Source of the DNA: Lachnospiraceae bacterium UBA7109
GTDB lineage: Bacteria; Bacillota; Clostridia; Lachnospirales; Lachnospiraceae
Direction of reading: 5' to 3'
NCBI GenBank assembly: GCA_002492335.1
Contig: DKYD01000062.1
Span: forward strand, 16,397-48,324
Length of the DNA: 31,928 nt
Of this stretch, positions 13,172 to 21,824 are shown in pieces. The notes under the pieces were generated by a model, which searched no databases, had not been told where the DNA came from, and saw only the letters and a program-made list of their open reading frames with translations. Position 1 is the stretch's first letter. Each line of letters opens with the position of its first letter. The position numbers and the translations under genes were made by a program.

Positions 13172-14161
13172 ATGGGAAGTTTTAGAGATGTAGTTGGACA
13201 CAAAGATGTTATTCGATATATACAGAGTGCAGTGAAGGAGAATAAGGTATCACATGCATACATCATGAATGGAGAAAGAGGTTCAGGCAAGAAGCTTCTG
13301 GCAAACCTTTTTGCCTCTACACTTTTATGTGAAAAAGGCGGAGAAGAACCGTGCAATGTGTGTCATTCCTGTATTCAGGCGGAAAGCGGCAATCATCCGG
13401 ATATTATCTGGGTGTCGCATGATAAGCCGAATTCAATAGGTGTGGACGATATCCGGGAACAGGTAAATAATACGGTTGGGATCAAGCCTTATCAGGGTCC
13501 ATATAAAATATATATTATTTCCCAGGCTGATATGATGACTGTGCAGGCGCAGAATGCGTTGTTGAAAACAATTGAGGAGCCGCCGCAGTATGTGGTGATT
13601 CTGCTGCTTACAGAGAATGCGGAGACATTGCTCCCGACGATCAATTCCAGATGTGTGATGTTAAAGCTTCGCAATATCAGAGACGCACTGGTAAAAAAAT
13701 ATCTTATGGAGAAGCTTCAGGTGCCGGATTATAAGGCGGATATCTGCGCGGCATTTGCACAGGGAAATGTCGGTAAGGCGATTATGCTGGCAAACTCAGA
13801 GCATTTTAATGAAATTTATGAAGAGGCGGTGCATCTCTTACAGTATATTCATGAAATGGAGCTTTCGGAGATTGTATTGGCGGTAAACCGGATTACCACT
13901 TATAAAATTGAAATTACGGACTATCTTGATATTATGATGATATGGTACCGGGACGTCCTGTTATATAAAGCAACGAAGGATATAACAAAGGTTATCCTCA
14001 AGGATCAGATAAAATATATGAAGGAACAGGCAAGAAGAAGCTCTTACGAGGGAATTGAGCATATTCTTGAGGGGCTTGAGAAAGCGAAAGCCAGGTTGAA
14101 AGCAAATGTGAATTTTGAGCTGGTTATGGAGCTTTTGTTCCTGACGATAAAGGAGAATTAA
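13172..14161 (+). CDS. holB: DNA polymerase III delta' subunit
   Basis: The 329-residue protein starts MGSFRDVVGHKDVIRYIQ. The ATG at 13172 is preferred over an upstream in-frame start at 13061 that overlaps the decarboxylase gene. MNGERGSGKKLLA is a P-loop. CNVCHSCIQAESGNHPDI carries the clustered zinc-finger cysteines, QNALLKTIEEPP is the clamp-loader segment and NSRC is the sensor motif. It is part of the clamp loader that opens the sliding clamp at replication forks. ricT follows 3 bp after the stop. Confidence 0.93.
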   Translation: MGSFRDVVGHKDVIRYIQSAVKENKVSHAYIMNGERGSGKKLLANLFASTLLCEKGGEEPCNVCHSCIQAESGNHPDIIWVSHDKPNSIGVDDIREQVNNTVGIKPYQGPYKIYIISQADMMTVQAQNALLKTIEEPPQYVVILLLTENAETLLPTINSRCVMLKLRNIRDALVKKYLMEKLQVPDYKADICAAFAQGNVGKAIMLANSEHFNEIYEEAVHLLQYIHEMELSEIVLAVNRITTYKIEITDYLDIMMIWYRDVLLYKATKDITKVILKDQIKYMKEQARRSSYEGIEHILEGLEKAKARLKANVNFELVMELLFLTIKEN

Positions 14162-14164
14162 TAT

Positions 14165-15076
14165 ATGGTAAAAGTAATTGGGGTAAGATTCCGCAAGGCA
14201 GGAAAGATATACTTTTTTGCTCCGGGGGAACTGAATATTAAAGTCGGTGATCATGTAATTGTAGAGACTGCAAGAGGGGTCGAATATGGCTCTGTGGTGT
14301 CAGGAATCAAGGAAGTGGACGACGGGCAGATTACACAGCCGCTTAAGCCGGTGATACGTATCGCGACACAGGAGGACAGGAGAAGGCAGGAGAGAAACCG
14401 GGAAAAAGAAAAAGAAGCATTCCGGATCTGCCTGGAAAAGATACGGAAGCATGGGCTTGAGATGAAGCTGATCGATGCGGAGTATACATTTGATAATAAC
14501 AAAGCACTTTTCTATTTTACGGCAGATGGAAGAATTGATTTTCGTGAACTTGTAAAGGATCTTGCAAGTGTATTCCGGACAAGAATTGAACTCCGGCAGA
14601 TTGGCGTGCGGGACGAGACGAAGATACGAGGGGGGATTGGTATTTGCGGAAGGTCTCTGTGCTGTAATACGTATCTGTCTGAGTTTGCGCCTGTATCAAT
14701 TAAAATGGCAAAGGAGCAGAATCTTTCACTGAATCCGACGAAGATATCGGGTGTGTGTGGAAGACTGATGTGCTGCCTTACAAATGAGGAAGAGACTTAC
14801 GAAGAACTCAACAGACACCTTCCGTCTAATGGTGATTATGTAACGACGCCGGAGGGCCTGCATGGGGACGTGCAGTCCGTAAATGTGTTGAGGCAGCTTG
14901 TGAAGGTGATCGTGACTCTGGATAATGATGAGAAAGAAATCCGTGAATATAAGGCTTCTGAGATTAAGTTCAGATCCAGAAAAAAGAAGAAGGATATGAA
15001 GCTGTCTAAAGAGGAGATGGCGGAGCTTAAGGCGTTGGAGGAAAAGAACGGAGCATCGAAGCTGAATGATGAGTAA
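14165..15076 (+). CDS. ricT: RicT/YaaT, PSP1-domain RNA-maturation factor
   Basis: The 303-residue PSP1 protein contains GGIGICGRSLCCNTYL and SGVCGRLMCCLTNEE. These cysteine-rich motifs in the B. subtilis RicA-RicF-RicT complex take part in holding iron-sulfur clusters. That complex works with RNase Y in mRNA maturation and affects sporulation and competence. The C-terminal 40 residues are lysine- and glutamate-rich. GGAG precedes the ATG. The position between holB and trmN6 is the conserved one, and its end overlaps the trmN6 start by 11 bp. Confidence 0.93.
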   Translation: MVKVIGVRFRKAGKIYFFAPGELNIKVGDHVIVETARGVEYGSVVSGIKEVDDGQITQPLKPVIRIATQEDRRRQERNREKEKEAFRICLEKIRKHGLEMKLIDAEYTFDNNKALFYFTADGRIDFRELVKDLASVFRTRIELRQIGVRDETKIRGGIGICGRSLCCNTYLSEFAPVSIKMAKEQNLSLNPTKISGVCGRLMCCLTNEEETYEELNRHLPSNGDYVTTPEGLHGDVQSVNVLRQLVKVIVTLDNDEKEIREYKASEIKFRSRKKKKDMKLSKEEMAELKALEEKNGASKLNDE

Positions 15077-15818
15077 AGAGAATATATTAAGAGAAGGCGA
15101 ACGTCTGGATGATCTGCAGATCAAAGGATATGAGATTATCCAGCATCCGGGCAGATTTTGTTTTGGAATGGATGCGGTGCTGTTGTCCGCGTATGCAAGA
15201 GTAAAGAAGAATGAACGTGCGCTTGATCTTGGAACCGGAACCGGTATTGTACCTCTGCTTCTTGAGGCGAAGAATGCGGGGATGCATTATACGGGACTTG
15301 AGATTCAGGAAGAAAGCGCTGATATGGCAAGGCGCAGTGTCTTATGGAATGGACTGGAAGGAAAAATAGAGATTGTGACGGGGGACATCAAGGAGGCTGC
15401 GCAAAGGTTCGGTGCGGCCTCTTTTGAAGTTATTACGACGAATCCGCCGTATATGATTGGCGAGCATGGGTTAAAAAATGAAAATGAAGCGTTATATATT
15501 GCACGGCATGAAGCTTTGTGTACGCTTGATGACATTTTAAAAGAAAGTGCAAAGATACTTAAGGTCAAAGGAAGATTTTATATGGTGCACCGTCCGTTCA
15601 GGCTACCGGAGATATTTACGAAGATGTGCACATATGGTATAGAACCCAAACGGATGCGGCTGGTGTATCCCCATGTGGATAAAGAACCTAATATGGTTTT
15701 GATCGAGGGTATGAAAGGGGCAAAGCCGAGACTGCAGACGGAGCCGCCTCTTGTGGTTTATGAGGAGAATGGTAAATATACCAGGGAAATTCTGGAGATG
15801 TATGGATTAACAAAGTAA
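15066..15818 (+). CDS. trmN6: tRNA1(Val) adenine-37 N6-methyltransferase-like protein (YabB)
   Basis: The 250-residue class I methyltransferase has ALDLGTGTGIVPLLL as the SAM-binding loop and TTNPPYMIG as the N6-adenine catalytic motif. FCFGMDAVLLSAYA near residue 35 is characteristic of TrmN6/YabB proteins. The target adenine is assigned from family knowledge. The start may be 15066 or 15069. It overlaps ricT, a sign of translational coupling. The A-rich repeat region that follows probably ends this operon. Confidence 0.88.
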   Translation: MMSKENILREGERLDDLQIKGYEIIQHPGRFCFGMDAVLLSAYARVKKNERALDLGTGTGIVPLLLEAKNAGMHYTGLEIQEESADMARRSVLWNGLEGKIEIVTGDIKEAAQRFGAASFEVITTNPPYMIGEHGLKNENEALYIARHEALCTLDDILKESAKILKVKGRFYMVHRPFRLPEIFTKMCTYGIEPKRMRLVYPHVDKEPNMVLIEGMKGAKPRLQTEPPLVVYEENGKYTREILEMYGLTK

Positions 15819-15824
15819 AGCTAA

Positions 15825-15944
15825 AATAAACAAAGTAAAGAGTAAACAAATAAGAAAAATAAACAAAGTGAAGAGCGAATAAGCAAATAAATAAAAAAAT
15901 AAACAAAGTAAAGAGTAAATAAGCAAACAAATAAACAAAGTAAG
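15825..15944. repeat. A-rich imperfect direct repeats before the Rpn gene
   Basis: About 120 bp carry four imperfect repetitions of a motif like ATAAACAAAGTAAAGAG, with AAATAAGCAAA variants between them. The plus strand is almost free of pyrimidines. It could be replication slippage or a remnant from insertion of the neighbouring Rpn gene. No protein coding is seen. Confidence 0.7.
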
Positions 15945-15960
15945 GTTTGCTTATTTGTTG
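15917..15960 (+). terminator. Hairpin ending the trmN6 operon
   Basis: AAATAAGCAAAC (15917-15928) and GTTTGCTTATTT (15945-15956) form a perfect 12-bp inverted repeat with a 16-base loop, followed by T-rich DNA. It is AT-rich for a terminator but well placed. Confidence 0.5.
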
Positions 15961-15984
15961 TTTTGTGATAGAATAAAATCATTC

Positions 15985-16006
15985 TTCAGAGGGTTCATCC
16001 TCTGAA
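15985..16006 (+). other. Hairpin upstream of the Rpn nuclease gene
   Basis: TTCAGAGG and CCTCTGAA form a perfect 8-bp stem with a 6-base loop, followed by A/T-rich DNA, 40 bp before the Rpn start. It could be a weak terminator or a recognition site linked to the nuclease. Confidence 0.4.
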
Positions 16007-16045
16007 AATTTAAAATTCTATAATTTCAGAAAGGACTGCATATCT

Positions 16046-17020
16046 ATGACAAACAATTCTAAAAATTCAAAGAGAATCGCGCAAATCTATGACAAAATAT
16101 TTAAGAGAATCCTTACATTATCGGGTAAGTCGGTGATCGGATTCATTAATGGCCTGTTTGGTACGGACTATCCGGATGACAGTACAATTGTCTATAACTG
16201 GACGGAGCATGTGGATGATGAACTGCATCGTACGGTTGCAGATGCAATTATCACGATTAACGAAAAACATGCATATCATATCGAGGCGCAGATGTATGAG
16301 GATGAGGCAATCGAGCTTCGGATGTTTGATTACGGCTATCGCTATGCTTTGAAAGCAGGGCATGAGCGGGATGTCCTTACGTTTCCGGAGCCGAGGATTA
16401 TCTATCTGTATGAGCATGAGAATATACCGAATGTGAAAACATTAATGCTTGACTTTGGAGAGCAGGGACGGTTTCAGTACCAGATACCGGTCTTTAAACT
16501 TCTGGAGCATGAGCCAGAGGAATTAAGTAAGAAAAATATGATCATTCTGATTCCATTTATGATTATGAAACTGCGTAAAAATATTGAAAAAGAACGGACA
16601 AAAGAAAATATGGAAGCCTTGCGGACGCTGATATCAGATGATATACTTGGAGTAATCAAAGAGAATCAGGTGGCAGGCAATCTTACGATGGCTGATGCGA
16701 ACCGTTTAAGAAACCTGATACATAAGCTGTATAATCATTTGTATGCGCATTACAAAGAGTTTATCGAAGGAGGGTTAAACGACATGATGGAAGACGATCT
16801 GGTATTAGAGATGGATATCATAGAAGAAAAGATGAAAAAGGAGATGGAGGAAGCACTTCGGGAAAATACAGAGCAGGTGACAGAGCAGGTGACGGCGAGG
16901 GTGAGTAAAGAAAGTGAGTTAAAGATGATTCGCAAGTTGTATGCGAAACTCCAGGATGTAAGTCAGGTGGCGGAACTTATGGATATACCTGCGGAGGAAG
17001 TAGAAGAAATGTTGAGGTAA
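16046..17020 (+). CDS. Rpn/PD-(D/E)XK recombination-promoting nuclease
   Basis: The protein has 324 residues. IYDKIFKRILTLSGKSVIGFINGLFG is the usual N-terminal segment of Rpn/YhgA-like putative transposases. RTVADAIITINEKHAYHIEAQMYED holds the PD-(D/E)XK core with an aspartate and an E-x-Q variant. FDYGYRYAL follows as in the family. The C-terminal third is helical and charged with an EQVTEQVTARV duplication. Rpn proteins are DNA endonucleases that raise recombination, and some are discussed as phage defence. It interrupts the otherwise conserved trmN6-rsmI order and sits next to A-rich repeats, suggesting later insertion. Confidence 0.85.
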   Translation: MTNNSKNSKRIAQIYDKIFKRILTLSGKSVIGFINGLFGTDYPDDSTIVYNWTEHVDDELHRTVADAIITINEKHAYHIEAQMYEDEAIELRMFDYGYRYALKAGHERDVLTFPEPRIIYLYEHENIPNVKTLMLDFGEQGRFQYQIPVFKLLEHEPEELSKKNMIILIPFMIMKLRKNIEKERTKENMEALRTLISDDILGVIKENQVAGNLTMADANRLRNLIHKLYNHLYAHYKEFIEGGLNDMMEDDLVLEMDIIEEKMKKEMEEALRENTEQVTEQVTARVSKESELKMIRKLYAKLQDVSQVAELMDIPAEEVEEMLR

Positions 17021-17121
17021 AGGAATAGCGGGCAATATGCAAAAGTATTGCTTGCTTATTTTTATGCCAATGCATGGATTTCATTTGCTATAGAGAATAT
17101 CTGTGAAAAAATGTGTCTTTA

Positions 17122-17130
17122 TGTTATAAT
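17122..17130 (+). promoter_or_regulatory. Extended -10 promoter before rsmI
   Basis: TG-T-TATAAT at 17122-17130 is a perfect extended -10 element, 37 bp before the rsmI ATG. No good -35 is seen, which extended -10 promoters can tolerate. It would give rsmI its own transcript after the Rpn insertion. Confidence 0.5.
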
Positions 17131-17166
17131 AGGCTGGACAAAGAAGTCAGGAGGCAGCTTTATAAC

Positions 17167-18015
17167 ATGACAGGAACATTAACTTTATGTGCAACACCGA
17201 TCGGAAATCTGGAAGATATGACATTTCGCGCAGTCCGTATACTAAAAGAAGCAGATTTGATAGCGGCGGAAGATACCCGCAACAGTATTAAGCTTTTGAA
17301 TCATTTCGAAATAAAAACTCCGATGACCAGTTATCACGAGTATAATAAGATGGAAAAAGGGCGCAGGCTCGTAGAGCTTTTGCTTGCAGGAAAGAATATT
17401 GTGTTGATTACAGATGCAGGGACACCGGGGATTTCCGATCCCGGGGAAGAGCTTGTGCGGATGTGTTATGAGGCAGGGATTACGGTAACGGCAGCCCCCG
17501 GAGCGGCCGCATGTATAACAGCGCTTACAATATCAGGACTTCCGACGAGAAGATTTGCATTTGAGGCATTTCTTCCGACAGAGAAGAAGGAACGCCAGGA
17601 GGTGCTGGATGAACTCAAAAATGAGACGAGGAGCATCGTTTTATATGAAGCGCCACATCGTCTGCTGAAAACACTTAAGCTTCTTTTAGAGACGCTTGGC
17701 AACAGACCGATTGCAGTGTGCAGGGAACTTACAAAAAAGCATGAAACGGTATTTTCTGCGACGATTCAGGAAACAATTTCTTATTATGAGACACAGGAAC
17801 CGAGAGGGGAGTGTGTGCTTGTGATTGCAGGAAAAAGCAGGCGGGAAATGAAAGAAGAGTCTATTGCCATGTGGAAAGAAATGAGTGTGAGACAGCACAT
17901 GGAATATTATGAGCAGCAGGGAATGGACAGAAAAGAAGCGATGAAAAGTGTTGCAAAGGACCGGGGCGTAGGAAAGCGGGAGATTTACCGGAGCCTGTTA
18001 GACGACAGTGAATAA
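17167..18015 (+). CDS. rsmI: 16S rRNA 2'-O-ribose C1402 methyltransferase
   Basis: The 282-residue protein begins MTGTLTLCATPIGNLEDMT. This ATG at 17167 is chosen because AGGAGG lies before it and family members start here; the frame is open back to 17113. EADLIAAEDTRNSIKLL, ITDAGTPGISDPGEELV and APGAAACITAL are the tetrapyrrole-methylase-fold motifs of RsmI/YabC. It methylates the ribose of C1402 in 16S rRNA. It keeps the yabC position between trmN6 and metG, although the Rpn gene has been inserted ahead of it. Confidence 0.95.
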   Translation: MTGTLTLCATPIGNLEDMTFRAVRILKEADLIAAEDTRNSIKLLNHFEIKTPMTSYHEYNKMEKGRRLVELLLAGKNIVLITDAGTPGISDPGEELVRMCYEAGITVTAAPGAAACITALTISGLPTRRFAFEAFLPTEKKERQEVLDELKNETRSIVLYEAPHRLLKTLKLLLETLGNRPIAVCRELTKKHETVFSATIQETISYYETQEPRGECVLVIAGKSRREMKEESIAMWKEMSVRQHMEYYEQQGMDRKEAMKSVAKDRGVGKREIYRSLLDDSE

Positions 18016-18039
18016 GAATGGATTGTAATGAGGTTTCAT

Positions 18040-18765
18040 ATGGCAGAATTAATATTAGATCATGTTAGCAAAGTGTATCCGAACGGGTTTGAGGCGGTTC
18101 GGGATTTTAGCCTTGAGGTAGAGAATGGAGAGTTTTTGACCGTGACAGGACCTTCCGGATGCGGGAAATCTACCATACTTCGGATGATTGCCGGGATGGA
18201 GGAGATTACCTCGGGGAAGATTGTCATTGATGGCAAGGTTATAAACCATGTCGCACCGGAGGACAGAAACCTTACGATGTTATTTAAAAATTATGCGTTA
18301 TATCCGCGTATGACAGTCTATGATAATATTGCGTTAGGACTGAGGCTTCGAAATGTGCCGGAGACGGTGATTGATGAGAAGGTCCGGGAGACAGTGGGAT
18401 TTTTATCTTTGGAGAAGCTTTTGTACCGTAAGGTGAAGACGCTTACTACATGGCAGAGACAGCGGGCTGCCATAGGCCGTGTAATCGTAAGAAAACCGGG
18501 GCTTATTCTTATGGAGGAGCCATTTGCTGATCTGGACAGGGACATGCGAATGCGGATGTGGAAGGAGACTTTGAGGATTCACAAAGAACTTGGCACAACG
18601 ATTGTTTATGTGACGAATGATCCTGCGGAAGCGCTGGCTCTTGGAACAAAGGTGATTGTTATGGCGGAAGGGGAGATCCAGCAGCAGGGGACTCCGCAGA
18701 TGCTCAAAGAACGGCCGAACAGCCTTCTGATAGCCGGATTTATCGGAAATGGTTTTGCTACTTGA
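18040..18765 (+). CDS. ABC ATPase with altered catalytic motifs and no TOBE domain
   Basis: The 241-residue protein clearly derives from a MalK/UgpC-type sugar-importer ATPase (HVSKVYPNGFEAV, NYALYPRMTVYDNIALGLRLR). Walker A is intact (GPSGCGKST, 37-45) and so is the catalytic glutamate (Glu160). Four other motifs differ: the Q-loop glutamine is Lys83, the LSGGQ signature reads LTTWQ (135-139), the Walker B aspartate is Glu159, and the switch histidine is Asn193. The C-terminal TOBE regulatory domain is missing, since MalK proteins have about 370 residues. No permease is nearby. It may bind ATP without normal hydrolysis, acting as a regulator or a decaying copy. The ATG at 18040 follows ATGAGG. 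Confidence 0.85.
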   Translation: MAELILDHVSKVYPNGFEAVRDFSLEVENGEFLTVTGPSGCGKSTILRMIAGMEEITSGKIVIDGKVINHVAPEDRNLTMLFKNYALYPRMTVYDNIALGLRLRNVPETVIDEKVRETVGFLSLEKLLYRKVKTLTTWQRQRAAIGRVIVRKPGLILMEEPFADLDRDMRMRMWKETLRIHKELGTTIVYVTNDPAEALALGTKVIVMAEGEIQQQGTPQMLKERPNSLLIAGFIGNGFAT

Positions 18766-18792
18766 CATTTTGCAGAGGATTGTGCTTATATA
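18762..18792 (+). promoter_or_regulatory. Predicted metG promoter
   Basis: A perfect TTGACA (18762-18767) overlaps the stop codon of the ABC gene. An 18-base spacer leads to TTATAT (18786-18791), or 19 bases to TATATA. The leader to the metG ATG is then about 50 bases, too short for a T-box. Confidence 0.55.
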
Positions 18793-18846
18793 GATGATAT
18801 CTTATAAAAATAATTCAAATGAACATATAAAAGGAGAAGATATAAC

Positions 18847-20748
18847 ATGGACAAGCAAAAGTATTATATTACGACAGCCATTGCTTACACATCGGGAAAA
18901 CCGCACATTGGCAACACATATGAGATTGTGCTGGCGGATGCGATTGCAAGATATAAAAGAAGCAAAGGTTATGATGTGTTCTTTCAGACAGGAACGGATG
19001 AGCATGGACAGAAGATTGAGTTAAAGGCAGAAGAAGCATGCATTACACCGAAGGAATTTGTGGATAATGTTGCAGGAGAGATTAAGCGTATCTGGGATCT
19101 GATGAACACTTCTTATGATAAATTTATCCGTACTACAGATGAAGACCATGAGAAGCAGGTTCAGAAGATTTTTAAGAAATTATATGATCAGGGAGATATT
19201 TACAAGGGATCTTATGAAGGGCTTTACTGTACACCTTGCGAATCTTTCTGGACAGAGTCACAGCTGGTAGACGGCAAATGTCCGGACTGTGGACGGGAAG
19301 TAAAACCGGCAAAGGAGGAAGCATATTTCTTTAAAATGAGTAAATATGCAGACCGTCTGATTGAACATATTAATGCACATCCGGAATTTATCCAGCCGGT
19401 ATCCCGTAAAAATGAGATGATGAATAACTTCCTTCTTCCGGGACTTCAGGATCTGTGTGTGTCCAGGACTTCGTTTAAATGGGGAATTCCGGTAGATTTT
19501 GATCCAAAACATGTTGTTTATGTATGGCTGGATGCCCTTACCAACTATATTACCGGAATTGGTTATGACTGTGACGGCGATCATACAGAGCAGTTCAGGA
19601 AGGACTGGCCTGCTGACCTGCATCTGATTGGAAAAGATATCATTCGTTTCCATACGATTTACTGGCCGATTTTCCTGATGGCTCTTGATCTTCCGCTTCC
19701 GAAGCAGGTGTTCGGACATCCATGGCTTCTGCAGGGAGACGGCAAGATGAGTAAGTCTAAGGGTAATGTTCTTTATGCGGACGAACTGGTGGATTTCTTC
19801 GGGGTAGACGCGGTACGTTATTTTGTTCTTCATGAGATGCCGTTTGATAACGATGGTGTTATTACATGGGAACTGATGGTAGAGCGTATGAATTCCGACC
19901 TCGCAAATACCCTTGGAAATCTGGTAAACAGAACGATTTCCATGACAAATAAATATTTTGGCGGGTCAGTAACAGATAAGAAAGTTACAGAGGATGTGGA
20001 CGCTGAACTTCATGCGGTTGTAGAAAATACACCGAAAGCAGTTGACGCGAAAATGGATAATCTGCGTGTGGCAGACGCCATGACGGAGATCTTTAATCTG
20101 TTTAAGCGCTGCAATAAATACATTGATGAAACAATGCCATGGGCACTTGCAAAGGATGAGGAGAAGAAGGATCGCCTGGAGACTGTGCTTTATAATCTGC
20201 AGGAAAGCATTAAGGCAGGCGCAAGACTGCTTGAACCTTATATGCCGGAAACCTCTGAAAAGATTCTTGCTCAGCTGGGAGATGGTAAGGTGACTGAGAA
20301 ACCGGAGATCCTTTTCCAGAGATTAGATATAGAAGAAGTTATGAAAAAAGTAGAAGAGCTTCATCCGCCGGTAGAGGAAGAGAAAGAAGCGGAAGAAGAA
20401 GTCATTGATATTGAGGCAAAACCGGAGATTACATTTGAAGATTTTGAAAAGATGCAGTTCCAGGTGGGAGAGATCATCGCCTGCGAAGAGGTAAAGAAGT
20501 CAAGAAAGCTTCTGTGTTCCCAGGTGAAGATCGGCAGTCAGGTAAAACAGATCGTATCTGGAATTAAGGCGCACTATACGGCAGAAGAAATGGTTGGCAA
20601 AAAGGTGATGGTGCTTGTGAACCTGAAACCTGCAAAGCTTGCAGGTGTTTTGTCGGAAGGAATGCTTTTGTGTGCTGAGGATGCGGAAGGAAACCTTGCG
20701 CTTATGACGCCGGAAAAAGAGATGCCGGCGGGAGCGGAGATCTGCTAA
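18847..20748 (+). CDS. metG: Methionine--tRNA ligase
   Basis: The 633-residue class I synthetase has PHIGNTYE (HIGH motif), a zinc knuckle CTPCESFW and CPDCG, WLDALTNYITGIG, and KMSKSKGN (KMSKS loop). It carries the C-terminal EMAPII-like tRNA-binding domain (about 530-633, FQVGEIIACEEVKKSRKLL). A charged linker rich in Glu (about 495-525) precedes that domain. It charges tRNA-Met in the cytoplasm. The order rsmI-(ABC)-metG-(ddh)-tatD matches yabC-metS-yabD of Bacillus. AGGAG lies before the ATG. Confidence 0.98.
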   Translation: MDKQKYYITTAIAYTSGKPHIGNTYEIVLADAIARYKRSKGYDVFFQTGTDEHGQKIELKAEEACITPKEFVDNVAGEIKRIWDLMNTSYDKFIRTTDEDHEKQVQKIFKKLYDQGDIYKGSYEGLYCTPCESFWTESQLVDGKCPDCGREVKPAKEEAYFFKMSKYADRLIEHINAHPEFIQPVSRKNEMMNNFLLPGLQDLCVSRTSFKWGIPVDFDPKHVVYVWLDALTNYITGIGYDCDGDHTEQFRKDWPADLHLIGKDIIRFHTIYWPIFLMALDLPLPKQVFGHPWLLQGDGKMSKSKGNVLYADELVDFFGVDAVRYFVLHEMPFDNDGVITWELMVERMNSDLANTLGNLVNRTISMTNKYFGGSVTDKKVTEDVDAELHAVVENTPKAVDAKMDNLRVADAMTEIFNLFKRCNKYIDETMPWALAKDEEKKDRLETVLYNLQESIKAGARLLEPYMPETSEKILAQLGDGKVTEKPEILFQRLDIEEVMKKVEELHPPVEEEKEAEEEVIDIEAKPEITFEDFEKMQFQVGEIIACEEVKKSRKLLCSQVKIGSQVKQIVSGIKAHYTAEEMVGKKVMVLVNLKPAKLAGVLSEGMLLCAEDAEGNLALMTPEKEMPAGAEIC

Positions 20749-20773
20749 AATATTGAAAGGAATGAATGGAATT

Positions 20774-21760
20774 ATGGAAAAAATCAGAATAGGCATTGTT
20801 GGATATGGTAATATCGGACGCGGTGTGGAGTGTGCGATCGCCCGGAATGAAGATATGGAGCTGAAGGCTGTCTTTACAAGAAGAGAGCCGGAATCCGTAA
20901 CAATCAAAACAGAAGGCGTAAAAGTGGTACATATGGATGATATGCTTTCTATGAAGGATGACATAGATGTGATGGTATTGTGCGGCGGATCTGCCACAGA
21001 CCTTCCGGTTATGGGACCGGAGATTGCCGCAAACTTTAATATTATTGACAGCTTTGATACACATGCCAGAATTCCGGAGTATTTCGCAAATGTAGATAAG
21101 GCGGCGAAAGAGGGAAAGAATATCGGTATTATCTCTGTCGGCTGGGATCCGGGAATGTTCTCTCTGAACCGTTTATATGCGGAGGCAATCCTCCCGCAGG
21201 GAAGCACCTATACTTTCTGGGGGAAGGGTGTAAGCCAGGGGCATTCGGATGCAATCCGCCGGATTGAAGGTGTAAAAAATGCAATCCAGTACACGGTTCC
21301 GGTTGAGAAGGCTGTTGAATGTGTAAGAAGCGGAAGTGAGCCGGAGCTTACAACGAGAGACAAGCATCTGCGGGAGTGTTATGTGGTGCCGGAGGAAGGC
21401 GCTGATCTGAAAGCGATTGAAGAAGCAATTAAAACAATGCCAAACTATTTTGATGAATATGATACGACCGTAACCTTTATTACGGAGGAAGAGTTAAAGG
21501 CGGAGCATAGTAAGATGCCTCATGGCGGATTTGTAATCCGGAGCGGTGAGACGGGAACAGAAAGAAACAGGCATATTATTGAATATTCTTTAAAACTGGA
21601 TTCGAACCCGGAATTTACCGGAAGCGTTCTTATCTGCTATGCAAGAGCAGCATACCGTCTTTCAAAGGCAGGGGAGAGCGGAGCCAGAAGTGTGTTTGAT
21701 ATTGCACCGGCAATGCTTTCTATGAAAACAGCGGAAGAACTGAGGGCACAGATACTTTAA
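20774..21760 (+). CDS. ddh: meso-Diaminopimelate D-dehydrogenase
   Basis: The 328-residue protein starts MEKIRIGIVGYGNIGRGVE with a NADP-binding Rossmann loop. SFDTHARIPEYF, SVGWDPGMFSLNR, GKGVSQGHSDAIRRIEGV and SGETGTERNRHIIEY are signatures of Ddh. It makes meso-diaminopimelate in one step from tetrahydrodipicolinate with ammonia and NADPH, serving both lysine and peptidoglycan synthesis. In-frame starts exist at 20753 (TTG) and 20762; 20774 gives the family's usual N-terminus. It is inserted between metG and tatD relative to Bacillus and closes with its own terminator. Confidence 0.93.
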   Translation: MEKIRIGIVGYGNIGRGVECAIARNEDMELKAVFTRREPESVTIKTEGVKVVHMDDMLSMKDDIDVMVLCGGSATDLPVMGPEIAANFNIIDSFDTHARIPEYFANVDKAAKEGKNIGIISVGWDPGMFSLNRLYAEAILPQGSTYTFWGKGVSQGHSDAIRRIEGVKNAIQYTVPVEKAVECVRSGSEPELTTRDKHLRECYVVPEEGADLKAIEEAIKTMPNYFDEYDTTVTFITEEELKAEHSKMPHGGFVIRSGETGTERNRHIIEYSLKLDSNPEFTGSVLICYARAAYRLSKAGESGARSVFDIAPAMLSMKTAEELRAQIL

Positions 21761-21772
21761 TTTGGATTTGAG

Positions 21773-21807
21773 GAAGATGGGACCGTTGTATGTCTCATCT
21801 TCTTTTT
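21773..21807 (+). terminator. Intrinsic terminator after ddh
   Basis: GAAGATGGGAC and GTCTCATCTTC form an 11-bp stem with one G.U pair and an 8-base loop, followed by five T residues. It lies between ddh and tatD, so tatD may have reduced read-through or its own start. Confidence 0.8.
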
Positions 21808-21824
21808 CTATATTGGGAGGCAGT

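Noticed and set aside
15688..15930. Minus-strand frame encoding a Phe/Leu/Tyr-rich peptide
   Set aside because: It comes from translating the A-rich repeat backwards; the hydrophobic look is an artefact of base composition.
15825..15944. A-rich repeats considered as a CRISPR array
   Set aside because: Units are short, imperfect and irregularly spaced, with no unique spacers and no cas genes.
18766..18846. T-box riboswitch before metG
   Set aside because: The gap is only 81 bp and the predicted leader about 50 bases, without T-box sequence or terminator.
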